A DNA stretch of 64,000 nucleotides. Origin: Homalodisca vitripennis. Taxonomy: Eukaryota; Arthropoda; Insecta; Hemiptera; Cicadellidae. The notes under the pieces were generated by a model. It had not been told where the DNA came from and ran no database searches. It saw nothing but the letters and a program-made list of their open reading frames with translations. The position numbers were made by a program, and so were the translations under genes. Each line of letters opens with the position of its first letter. Within the stretch, counting starts at the first letter, position 1. The stretch is from the NCBI RefSeq assembly GCF_021130785.1, contig NC_060208.1, positions 170,556,501-170,620,500 of the forward strand. The letters run 5' to 3'. Below, piece by piece: positions 24,546 to 35,069 of the stretch.

Positions 24546-24755
24546 TCAAATGCCCCCGACAAGGTCTCGAAGAGCAGCATTGCGACTGGTGGCTTCAAGA
24601 TGGTCGGCAGTGGCACAGTAGTCCGACTTCCGAGGCCGAGTTGCCGGCGACGCTTTAACGGTGGTGGGAGGTGGTTGGGACGGCGCTTCAAAGACAGAAT
24701 GTTTCATCCTCCTGAGACACTTTATCAACTGCTCGGCTCGCAAATGTTTCGTGTT
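24546..24755 (-). CDS. candidate coding exon, terminal, unknown gene
   Basis: The strongest host-exon-like patch in the left part. On the minus strand it is open for about 69 codons from an acceptor-like TAGCAG (24761-24756; the TAG is an in-frame stop) to TGA at 24548-24546. Third positions are strongly G/C (runs of GCC, ACC, GAC, CGG, TCG), unlike the surrounding DNA. The peptide has EQLIKCLRRMKHSVFEAPSQ, a PPPTT segment and a Thr/Ala-rich end closing in DLVGGI. No domain is recognised. The opposite strand also has an open frame (24600-24881) but with a less convincing composition. Confidence 0.4.
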   Translation of the reverse strand, partial: NTKHLRAEQLIKCLRRMKHSVFEAPSQPPPTTVKASPATRPRKSDYCATADHLEATSRNAALRDLVGGI

Positions 24756-24761
24756 CTGCTA

Positions 24762-25546
24762 CAAGTGCATCTTATGAGGTTTAAATGCACCTCTGCCAAT
24801 TCAGTTGAAAACATTTCTGACCACAAAGTTTTACTCATTGTTATTCAAAAAGAAAGGTTGGGTTTTGAAATTAAATTGTAGGAGTCCACAATCTTCTTGA
24901 AAATATATTTGTAGGTTGTTTTAATTTTATAGAACCTGTTAGATTTGTGGAGTTTCTTTTGGCCCGAAACATTTCCTTTTTTAATTCCTTTGATCACTCA
25001 CAAAAAGAAATCTTTCGTTTCTACAAGGTGACTTCCTTTCTCTATTGAAGACATTGAAAGTAACGCCAATTAAAAAAGCAATTCCTGCATTTATAGTCCT
25101 ATATCTACTCTTCACGATATCAGTAAAATTTATGTAAACGCTTTCCTAGCATGATTTTAAAAATTTATTGATCGATTTGAAGTTCTATTTCCTGAACGGT
25201 TTGGGTTCAGAAAACACAAGTCGACCATTAATGGAATTATTCAAATATGTAAATCTGATAGTACATACATGGTAACGAGGCAAGCTCCACTATGGCTCTG
25301 AAAACACATTAGACTAAAATTAGATTAAAATATCCGGAAACAGAAGCATTTTTGACCAAAATAGTGATTGTAATATCTTCCAGTGACCATCATTATTACA
25401 GTACACAGTATAGGCATAGGTAGATTACATTGGTCTTGTGTAGTCTGGATAGGGGCTACGCCCATTGGGGCATCTGTCCAATGTCTTGAGCTCCTCAGCA
25501 ACGGCTACTCTTTATCATTACTTTGTTATTTTGTCTCTTGGCATAG
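24762..25546. other. left flank of the tandem array
   Basis: No gene is seen. The last 110 bases are somewhat GC-richer and unrelated to the array unit. Similarity to the unit starts at GGCAAGAAACT (25547). Confidence 0.4.
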
Positions 25547-25782
25547 GCAAGAAACTGATTAGTGACCTATTATTACTTATTTTTCATACTCTTTGATATC
25601 AACTAATTAATATTACGCTAATGCCTTTTTAATGTGCTAACATGATCATGTAGTTTTATCCAATCACATATCCAATACCAATCATAACAAAAAGTATTGT
25701 TTACTTACATGTTTATAGACGTCACTTAGCAACAAAGTGATAATCTTCAAATTATTGTAATAGCGGTGCGAGGCAGACGAAA

Positions 25783-25854
25783 ATGGCAGACACCACACGT
25801 CTACAGAGTATAAGCTACTTTCTCTACCGTGTATTTTTTAGTAACCGTGTTTAA
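25783..25854 (+). CDS. small ORF repeated in every unit, 23 codons
   Basis: An ATG in a strong context (AAAATGG) opens a frame beginning MADTTRLQSISYF and ending at TAA. It lies in a GC-richer patch with CGTCA near 25720 upstream. It recurs at the same offset in all units, with later units carrying indels. Nothing identifies a function, and such a short frame may be chance. It could mark a promoter or 5' leader of one of the merged elements. Confidence 0.2.
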   Translation: MADTTRLQSISYFLYRVFFSNRV

Positions 25855-26505
25855 AATTATTATTAAAATCGTTTTAACAAAAGATTTTTAACCTCTCCTA
25901 ATGAGGCACCACTCCCCCCTCTTCTTCTTAAAAACCTAAAATAACATTAAGTTTTAATAAAATGTTAAATAGTTTTCATATTTAGTATTGGTTTGCAATT
26001 CTTAAGTATCGAAATCCATTAATACATTTTTTAGGATTGTTCCATACTTAATGTACTCAATTACAAATAATGGCAGACATTGCCGTACAGGACAACTCCC
26101 CTTGACCCATTCCTGTAGTAATGTTACAAATGTATATGATATAATAATAGAAAACACAGCAGAATACAATGCAGATAGTAGCTATTTAAATTAACGTACC
26201 GGGAAACCAAAGGAGATGCATGACTAGTAGAAAGAATCAGCAATTTCAAATTAAAGAAGTGTTTTTATCTGTACGGTACTCATTCTTTTTCATGACATAT
26301 GTCTGTGACGATTTATCTGACTAATAAAGCCAACTTAAAAATACACTAATTCATTTATTAAAAACTCATTTACAGCATTCAATAATCCCAATAATTTAAA
26401 GCAATATTTACTTAATTTTTTAACTCTAGAATTTTGGCCATAATCTCGAACTATGCTTAACTTACTCAACAGTTTCATTTCAGATATAAATGAACTGCGG
26501 TGGGA

Positions 26506-26735
26506 GTACCGATAGCCGAGCGGTATAAGACGTTGGACTTTGAGTCTGAGTTAGAGAAAGCGCTGGTTCGAATTCCGTCTGTGCACTTTTTAACCTTGCA
26601 CTTTTTATCAGTACCATCGATCTTGTACTGTATCGACTCTCCTCCTCATTCTGTTTGATAAGATCCTCGCACAGGACAGGGGCCCATGAGGGCGGACAGA
26701 GTAAGGCTTAAAGGAGGATCGGCTTCTCTTTTTTT
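26506..26735 (+). mobile_element. tRNA-derived SINE, unit 1 copy
   Basis: The A box TAGCCGAGCGG matches the Pol III consensus exactly. The B box region reads GGTTCGAATTC, one base off. The anticodon-arm-like part is TTGGA-CTTTGAG-TCTGA and a class II variable region follows. The body and the GGATCGGCTTCTC-T7 end match the solitary copy at 16165. Copies in the other units lie at 29694-29920, 32837-33063, 35980-36206, 39179-39405, 42378-42604, 45580-45807, 48832-49059 and 52066-52293. They were multiplied with the array, not inserted separately. Confidence 0.8.
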
Positions 26736-27124
26736 AACAGAAAATTACTAAGTATGTTCCTTTTCTTTTAGTTGGTACTATACTGTTACTTAAGAGTTTA
26801 AAACACTTGTCAAGGATTCTTTAGAAAGCTAATAGGTTTCCGGAAAGTAATACTAACATATCTGTTACCATAAAAGCACGCATTTCTTTTATTACTGGAA
26901 TTAGTGCCAGAAACTCTTAACTTCACGAAACGTAACAGAAAGAATGAGCGACTATTGTTAATTCAACAATCATTGTTTGAACATAAACAACAAATTCTTT
27001 TACAAGATACCGGCAACCGTAAGCAGTTGTTCGATGAGTGGAGTACACCGAAGTTTAGTTTATATACAATACTCGCAGATTAACTGCTACCTTGTTTTTG
27101 AAAGGACTTCCCCCTTCGTGTTTT

Positions 27125-27612
27125 AAAATAAATAATAGTTTAAAAAACTAAATAAACACGCTTTTATAGCTAACCAAACTAGAAAATAGAAAATAATTTT
27201 TAATTACAAAGAGTTTATATTATGGTAGTAGAAGGCAAAACAATCATTCATAGTCAATCACCTCAAAATTTATAATAAAATTTAAGTTATTAACAGAATA
27301 AATTAATTCAGAGTAAAAAGCGTGGGGTGCTTGATATATTAAATATTACAATCATTCTATCGGTAATTATCTTTGAGAGGAGACTTATGAAATGTAGTAA
27401 AATGCACCCCACGCTTTTTACTCTAAATTAATTTATTCTATTAATAACTTAAATTTTATTATAATTTTATTTTGAGGTTATTGACTATGAATGATTGTTT
27501 TACCTTCTACTACCATAATATAAACTCTTTGTAATTAAAAATTGTTTTCAATTTTTTAGTTTGATTAGCTAAAAAGCGTGTTTTTTAGTTTTTTAAACTA
27601 TTATTTATTTTT
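27125..27612. repeat. 488-bp foldback palindrome, unit 1 copy
   Basis: The left arm 27125-27330 and right arm 27404-27612 are near-perfect reverse complements around a 73-bp spacer. The innermost part is GC-richer (GCGTGGGGTGC and GCACCCCACGC). A transcript across it would fold into a hairpin of about 200 bp. No transposase or clear terminal duplication is seen, so it may be a foldback/MITE-type element or an inverted duplication within another element. Other copies: 30310-30797, 33453-33940, 36596-37085, 39796-40286, 42994-43485, 46207-46702, 49455-49944 and 52688-53184. Confidence 0.85.
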
Positions 27613-27663
27613 CATTTTTTAGTTCTATGTATCAATTAGTTTCTTGTGGAAATGTGGTATTTC

Positions 27664-28030
27664 TTACGAATCATTCCGCAATCTTATTATTTCATTTAAA
27701 GCTTCACTATTGCATGGGGTATTTCCTGTTAAATTAGACCAATCAAGTTCTTCAATCCTAATACCGTCTAAAGATCTTACATGACTAAGTGCTACATAGG
27801 CTTGTCCAGCAGCAAACAATCGCGAGCCTAGATCAAGGATGTCGGGTCGGACAGGTTTTTGCCCGCTCGGTGCGTTTCTGTCATCGGTGCCCCATTAAAA
27901 GTTCTGTCCTATTAATAGCTACCAACGGGGAAATAGCAACCTGCATCGCTTTAATATGACTCCTCGAGCTTGCACTTAAGATGTCGGCTCTGATCCCTGG
28001 AGACTCGGAGCTTCGCAGTTCTCTTAGATT
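27664..28030 (-). pseudogene. Pif1/Helitron-type helicase C-terminal remnant, unit 1
   Basis: On the minus strand, frame b (27892-27664) reads DLGSRLFAAGQAYVALSHVR, then SLDGIRIEELDWSNL, and stops at TAA. GQ-x-YVALS-x-VRS is the conserved last motif of Pif1-family helicases, including those of Helitron Rep/helicase proteins, and lies near their C-terminus as here. A different frame just upstream (28030-27881) gives a SPGIRADIL segment and IKAMQVAISPLVAI, resembling the preceding domain (A-x-IL, then the Q-x-P-x-x-x-A-W-A region). The two frames are offset and all upstream helicase motifs are missing, so the piece is not functional. A Helitron origin is more likely than a host Pif1 gene because of the transposon setting. 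Confidence 0.65.
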
Positions 28031-28296
28031 AATTATTGTCGTAAAAATCCAAGGCTGGCATCTAAGCTACCAAGGAACTGTGGCTGTTTGTAACACCTTT
28101 GGCGGACTTGAGGGATAGGTATGTGAAGTATTTAATAAACTTAATGTTGGCTAGTCTATATCATTTTTCATTCTTACTGAGCTGTATTAAAGCTATTACT
28201 TATTTGAGATATACTATTATAAAATGTTACACCCTTAACTAAGTTGAATTTTCGTACCGTAAATCATTTTATATTTTTATCATTTAATTGCTATAT

Positions 28297-28300
<4 letters not shown>

Positions 28301-28336
<36 letters not shown>
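28301..28336. repeat. (TA)n tract, unit 1
   Basis: About 18 AT dinucleotides. The same site has 9 nt in units 2 (31486) and 3 (34629), about 48 nt in units 4 (37774-37821) and 6 (44173-44220), 46 nt in unit 5, 44 nt in unit 8, and interrupted tracts in units 7 and 9. This accounts for most unit-length differences. Confidence 0.95.
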
Positions 28337-28339
<3 letters not shown>

Positions 28340-28369
28340 AAACATACACATACATAATAACAAAACCTG

Positions 28370-28784
28370 TTCAGTGACGTAATTGATGCAAGAGATGACG
28401 GTAAAAGTAGTACAATTGTAGTAGTACTTATTGACTACTCTCAAGCATTTGACTCGATCGCTCACGAACTTATGGCATCGAAGCTTCATTATTATGGATT
28501 TGATGACAGCTATAGATTGGATGAAGTCATTTCTCACAGGAAGAAAGCAAGTCACAAGAATTGGGAGTGAGACTTCGGATCCGCTCATTAAAGAGCGAGG
28601 TGTGCCTCAAGGTAGCTGTTTGGGGCCCATCTTGTTCAATTTTTATACAGCTGACCTACCCAATTATCTTCAACACTGTAAAGTCCATCTATACGCAGAT
28701 GACTGTCAGCTGCATCTGTCTTACAAGCAGAAAGGCAAGAAACTTAGTAGTGACCTATTATTACTTATTTTTCATACTCTTTGA
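28370..28784 (+). pseudogene. non-LTR reverse-transcriptase fragment, unit 1
   Basis: Frame 1 (28370-28570) includes VLIDYSQAFDSIAHELM and KLHYYGF, the RT region with the first catalytic Asp. Frame 2 (open to the stop at 28782-28784) gives IDWMKSFLTGRKQV, RGVPQGSCLGPILF and the catalytic HLYADDCQLHL, in the canonical RT order. A single offset near 28500-28510 separates the frames, so no intact RT can be made. The region lacks the fingers N-terminus and everything after the YADD region, and it ends where the array period closes. The motifs fit the jockey/CR1 group. The antisense frame through here (28280-28588) is a shadow. Confidence 0.9.
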
Positions 28785-31700
28785 TATCAACTAATTAATA
28801 TTACGCTAATGCCTTTTTAATGTGCTAACATGATCATGTAGTTTTATCCAATCACATATCCAATACCAATCATAACAAAAAGTATTGTTTACTTACATGT
28901 TTATAGACGTCACTTAGCAACAAAGTGATAATCTTCAAATTATTGTAATAGCGGTGCGAGGCAGACGAAAATGGCAGACACCACACGTCTACAGAGTATA
29001 AGCTACTTTCTCTACCGTGTATTTTTTAGTAACCGTGTTTAAAATTATTATTAAAATCGTTTTAACAAAAGATTTTTAACCTCTCCTAATGAGGCACCAC
29101 TCCCCCCTCTTCTTCTTAAAAACCTAAAATAACATTAAGTTTTAATAAAATGTTAAATAGTTTTCATATTTAGTATTGGTTTGCAATTCTTAAGTATCGA
29201 AATCCATTAATACATTTTTTAGGATTGTTCCATACTTAATGTACTCAATTACAAATAATGGCAGACATTGCCGTACAGGACAACTCCCCTTGACCCATTC
29301 CTGTAGTAATGTTACAAATGTATATGATATAATAATAGAAAACACAGCAGAATACAATGCAGATAGTAGCTATTTAAATTAACGTACCGGGAAACCAAAG
29401 GAGATGCATGACTAGTAGAAAGAATCAGCAATTTCAAATTAAAGAAGTGTTTTTATCTGTACGGTACTCATTCTTTTTCATGACATATGTCTGTGACGAT
29501 TTATCTGACTAATAAAGCCAACTTAAAAATACACTAATTCATTTATTAAAAACTCATTTACAGCATTCAATAATCCCAATAATTTAAAGCAATATTTACT
29601 TAATTTTTTAACTCTAGAATTTTGGCCATAATCTCGAACTATGCTTAACTTACTCAACAGTTTCATTTCAGATATAAATGAACTGCGGTGGGAGTACCGA
29701 TAGCCGAGCGGTATAAGACGTTGGACTTTGAGTCTGAGTTAGAGAAAGCGCTGGTTCGAATTCCGTCTGTGCACTTTTTAACCTTGCACTTTTTATCAGT
29801 ACCATCGATCTTGTACTGTATCGACTCTCCTCATTCTGTTTGATAAGATCCTCGCACAGGACAGGGGCCCATGAGGGCGGACAGAGTAAGGCTTAAAGGA
29901 GGATCGGCTTCTCTTTTTTTAATAGAAAATTACTAAGTATGTTCCTTTTCTTTTAGTTGGTACTATACTGTTACTTAAGAGTTTAAAACACTTGTCAAGG
30001 CTTCTTTAGAAAGCTAATAGGTTTCCGGAAAGTAATACTAACATATCTGTTACCATAAAAGCACGCATTTATTTTATTACTGGAATTAGTGCCAGAAACT
30101 CTTAACTTCACGAAACGTAACAGAAAGAATGAGCGACTATTGTTAATTCAACAATCATTGTTTGAACATAAACAACAAATTCTTTTACAAGATACCGGCA
30201 ACCGTAAGCAGTTGTTCGATGAGTGGAGTACACCGAAGTTTAGTTTATATACAATACTCGCAGATTAACTGCTACCTTGTTTTTGAAAGGACTTCCCCCT
30301 TCGTGTTTTAAAATAAATAATAGTTTAAAAAACTAAATAAACACGCTTTTATAGCTAACCAAACTAGAAAATAGAAAATAATTTTTAATTACAAAGAGTT
30401 TATATTATGGTAGTAGAAGGCAAAACAATCATTCATAGTCAATCACCTCAAAATTTATAATAAAATTTAAGTTATTAACAGAATAAATTAATTCAGAGTA
30501 AAAAGCGTGGGGTGCTTGATATATTAAATATTACAATCATTCTATCGGTAATTATCTTTGAGAGGAGACTTATGAAATGTAGTAAAATGCACCCCACGCT
30601 TTTTACTCTGAATTAATTTATTCTATTAATAACTTAAATTTTATTATAATTTTATTTTGAGGTTATTGACTATGAATGATTGTTTTACCTTCTACTACCA
30701 TAATATAAACTCTTTGTAATTAAAAATTGTTTTCAATTTTTTAGTTTGATTAGCTAAAAAGCGTGTTTTTTAGTTTTTTAAACTATTATTTATTTTTCAT
30801 TTTTTAGTTCTATGTATCAATTAGTTTCTTGTGGAAATGTGGTATTTCTTACGAATCATTCCGCAATCTTATTATTTCATTTAAAGCTTCACTATTGCAT
30901 GGGGTATTTCCTGTTAAATTAGACCAATCAAGTTCTTCAATCCTAATACCGTCTAAAGATCTTACATGACTAAGTGCTACATAGGCTTGTCCAGCAGCAA
31001 ACAATCGCGAGCCTAGATCAAGGATGTCGGGTCGGACAGGTTTTTGCCCGCTCGGTGCGTTTCTGTCATCGGTGCCCCATTAAAAGTTCTGTCCTATTAA
31101 TAGCTACCAACGGGGAAATAGCAACCTGCATCGCTTTAATATGACTCCTCGAGCTTGCACTTAAGATGTCGGCTCTGATCCCTGGAGACTCGGAGCTTCG
31201 CAGTTCTCTTAGATTAATTATTGTCGTAAAAATCCAAGGCTGGCATCTAAGCTACCAAGGAACTGTGGCTGTTTGTAACACCTTTGGCGGACTTGAGGGA
31301 TAGGTATGTGAAGTATTTAATAAACTTAATGTTGGCTAGTCTATATCATTTTTCATTCTTACTGAGCTGTATTAAAGCTATTACTTATTTGAGATATACT
31401 ATTATAAAATGTTACACCCTTAACTAAGTTGAATTTTCGTACCGTAAATCATTTTATATTTTTATCATTTAATTGCTATATTCTGATATATATAACATAA
31501 TAACAAAACCTGTTCAGTGACGTAATTGATGCAAGAGATGACAGTAAAAGTAGTACAATTGTAGTAGTACTTATTGACTACTCTCAAGCATTTGACTCGA
31601 TCGCTCACGAACTTATGGCAGCGAAGCTTCATTATTATGGATTTGATGACAGCTATAGATTGGATGAAGTCATTTCTCACAGGAAGAAAGCAAGTCACAA

Positions 31701-31891
31701 GAATTGGGAGTGAGACTTCGGATCCGCTCATTAAAGAGCGAGGTGTGCCTCAAGGTAGCTGTTTGGGGCCCATCTTGTTCAATTTTTATACAGCTGACCT
31801 ACCCAATTATCTTCAACACTGTAAAGTCCATCTATACGCAGATGACTGTCAGCTGCATCTGTCTTACAAGCAGAAAGGCAAGAAACTTAGT
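28749..31891 (+). repeat. array unit 2 (3143 bp)
   Basis: Shares with unit 3 the loss of most of (TA)n plus the adjacent CTCAAACATACACATA segment, and an A in GACAGTAAAAG (31543). Helicase remnant at 30849-31215 (-). Confidence 0.95.
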
Positions 31892-31927
31892 AGTGACCTA
31901 TTATTACTTATTTTTCATACTCTTTGA
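31513..31927 (+). pseudogene. non-LTR RT fragment, unit 2
   Basis: Same two-frame arrangement as unit 1; codon CAG replaces CAT in the frame-2 leader. Confidence 0.9.
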
Positions 31928-34900
31928 TATCAACTAATTAATATTACGCTAATGCCTTTTTAATGTGCTAACATGATCATGTAGTTTTATCCAATCACAT
32001 ATCCAATACCAATCATAACAAAAAGTATTGTTTACTTACATGTTTATAGACGTCACTTAGCAACAAAGTGATAATCTTCAAATTATTGTAATAGCGGTGC
32101 GAGGCAGACGAAAATGGCAGACACCACACGTCTACAGAGTATAAGCTACTTTCTCTACCGTGTATTTTTTAGTAACCGTGTTTAAAATTATTATTAAAAT
32201 CGTTTTAACAAAAGATTTTTAACCTCTCCTAATGAGGCACCACTCCCCCCTCTTCTTCTTAAAAACCTAAAATAACATTAAGTTTTAATAAAATGTTAAA
32301 TAGTTTTCATATTTAGTATTGGTTTGCAATTCTTAAGTATCGAAATCCATTAATACATTTTTTAGGATTGTTCCATACTTAATGTACTCAATTACAAATA
32401 ATGGCAGACATTGCCGTACAGGACAACTCCCCTTGACCCATTCCTGTAGTAATGTTACAAATGTATATGATATAATAATAGAAAACACAGCAGAATACAA
32501 TGCAGATAGTAGCTATTTAAATTAACGTACCGGGAAACCAAAGGAGATGCATGACTAGTAGAAAGAATCAGCAATTTCAAATTAAAGAAGTGTTTTTATC
32601 TGTACGGTACTCATTCTTTTTCATGACATATGTCTGTGACGATTTATCTGACTAATAAAGCCAACTTAAAAATACACTAATTCATTTATTAAAAACTCAT
32701 TTACAGCATTCAATAATCCCAATAATTTAAAGCAATATTTACTTAATTTTTTAACTCTAGAATTTTGGCCATAATCTCGAACTATGCTTAACTTACTCAA
32801 CAGTTTCATTTCAGATATAAATGAACTGCGGTGGGAGTACCGATAGCCGAGCGGTATAAGACGTTGGACTTTGAGTCTGAGTTAGAGAAAGCGCTGGTTC
32901 GAATTCCGTCTGTGCACTTTTTAACCTTGCACTTTTTATCAGTACCATCGATCTTGTACTGTATCGACTCTCCTCATTCTGTTTGATAAGATCCTCGCAC
33001 AGGACAGGGGCCCATGAGGGCGGACAGAGTAAGGCTTAAAGGAGGATCGGCTTCTCTTTTTTTAATAGAAAATTACTAAGTATGTTCCTTTTCTTTTAGT
33101 TGGTACTATACTGTTACTTAAGAGTTTAAAACACTTGTCAAGGCTTCTTTAGAAAGCTAATAGGTTTCCGGAAAGTAATACTAACATATCTGTTACCATA
33201 AAAGCACGCATTTATTTTATTACTGGAATTAGTGCCAGAAACTCTTAACTTCACGAAACGTAACAGAAAGAATGAGCGACTATTGTTAATTCAACAATCA
33301 TTGTTTGAACATAAACAACAAATTCTTTTACAAGATACCGGCAACCGTAAGCAGTTGTTCGATGAGTGGAGTACACCGAAGTTTAGTTTATATACAATAC
33401 TCGCAGATTAACTGCTACCTTGTTTTTGAAAGGACTTCCCCCTTCGTGTTTTAAAATAAATAATAGTTTAAAAAACTAAATAAACACGCTTTTATAGCTA
33501 ACCAAACTAGAAAATAGAAAATAATTTTTAATTACAAAGAGTTTATATTATGGTAGTAGAAGGCAAAACAATCATTCATAGTCAATCACCTCAAAATTTA
33601 TAATAAAATTTAAGTTATTAACAGAATAAATTAATTCAGAGTAAAAAGCGTGGGGTGCTTGATATATTAAATATTACAATCATTCTATCGGTAATTATCT
33701 TTGAGAGGAGACTTATGAAATGTAGTAAAATGCACCCCACGCTTTTTACTCTGAATTAATTTATTCTATTAATAACTTAAATTTTATTATAATTTTATTT
33801 TGAGGTTATTGACTATGAATGATTGTTTTACCTTCTACTACCATAATATAAACTCTTTGTAATTAAAAATTGTTTTCAATTTTTTAGTTTGATTAGCTAA
33901 AAAGCGTGTTTTTTAGTTTTTTAAACTATTATTTATTTTTCATTTTTTAGTTCTATGTATCAATTAGTTTCTTGTGGAAATGTGGTATTTCTTACGAATC
34001 ATTCCGCAATCTTATTATTTCATTTAAAGCTTCACTATTGCATGGGGTATTTCCTGTTAAATTAGACCAATCAAGTTCTTCAATCCTAATACCGTCTAAA
34101 GATCTTACATGACTAAGTGCTACATAGGCTTGTCCAGCAGCAAACAATCGCGAGCCTAGATCAAGGATGTCGGGTCGGACAGGTTTTTGCCCGCTCGGTG
34201 CGTTTCTGTCATCGGTGCCCCATTAAAAGTTCTGTCCTATTAATAGCTACCAACGGGGAAATAGCAACCTGCATCGCTTTAATATGACTCCTCGAGCTTG
34301 CACTTAAGATGTCGGCTCTGATCCCTGGAGACTCGGAGCTTCGCAGTTCTCTTAGATTAATTATTGTCGTAAAAATCCAAGGCTGGCATCTAAGCTACCA
34401 AGGAACTGTGGCTGTTTGTAACACCTTTGGCGGACTTGAGGGATAGGTATGTGAAGTATTTAATAAACTTAATGTTGGCTAGTCTATATCATTTTTCATT
34501 CTTACTGAGCTGTATTAAAGCTATTACTTATTTGAGATATACTATTATAAAATGTTACACCCTTAACTAAGTTGAATTTTCGTACCGTAAATCATTTTAT
34601 ATTTTTATCATTTAATTGCTATATTCTGATATATATACATAATAACAAAACCTGTTCAGTGACGTAATTGATGCAAGAGATGACAGTAAAAGTAGTACAA
34701 TTGTAGTAGTACTTATTGACTACTCTCAAGCATTTGACTCGATCGCTCACGAACTTATGGCAGCGAAGCTTCATTATTATGGATTTGATGACAGCTATAG
34801 ATTGGATGAAGTCATTTCTCACAGGAAGAAAGCAAGTCACAAGAATTGGGAGTGAGACTTCGGATCCGCTCATTAAAGAGCGAGGTGTGCCTCAAGGTAG

Positions 34901-35033
34901 CTGTTTGGGGCCCATCTTGTTCAATTTTTATACAGCTGACCTACCCAATTATCTTCAACACTGTAAAGTCCATCTATACGCAGATGACTGTCAGCTGCAT
35001 CTGTCTTACAAGCAGAAAGGCAAGAAACTTAGT
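31892..35033 (+). repeat. array unit 3 (3142 bp)
   Basis: Near-identical to unit 2 including the short (TA)n tract and the A variant (34684). Helicase remnant at 33992-34358 (-). Confidence 0.95.
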
Positions 35034-35069
35034 AGTGACCTATTATTACTTATTTTTCATACTCTTTGA
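34655..35069 (+). pseudogene. non-LTR RT fragment, unit 3
   Basis: Identical in reading pattern to unit 2, with the same internal frame offset. Confidence 0.9.

Larger units (their letters stand above)
25561..28748 (+). repeat. array unit 1 (3188 bp, most divergent)
   Basis: Edge unit with private differences: three extra bases in the SINE (CTCCTCCTC near 26640), GGATTC instead of GGCTTC near 26816, CTCTAAATT in the palindrome near 27423 and CATCG instead of CAGCG in the RT near 28478. These make it the least homogenised unit. Confidence 0.95.

Noticed and set aside
26506..26590. Possible functional tRNA-Leu or tRNA-Ser gene
   Set aside because: The head lacks a good acceptor stem and continues into a SINE body shared with another locus; tRNA-derived, not a tRNA gene.
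28280..28588. Minus-strand frame (MSGSEVSLPILVTCFL...) recurring in each unit
   Set aside because: It is antisense to the RT fragment and runs into the (TA)n tract as a Y/I repeat; a shadow of the RT conserved only because the units are copies.
28561..28794. Third RT-region frame (MGVRLRIRSLKSEVC...) recurring in each unit
   Set aside because: Overlaps the frame carrying VPQGSCLGP and YADDC and shows no RT motif itself; out-of-frame shadow.
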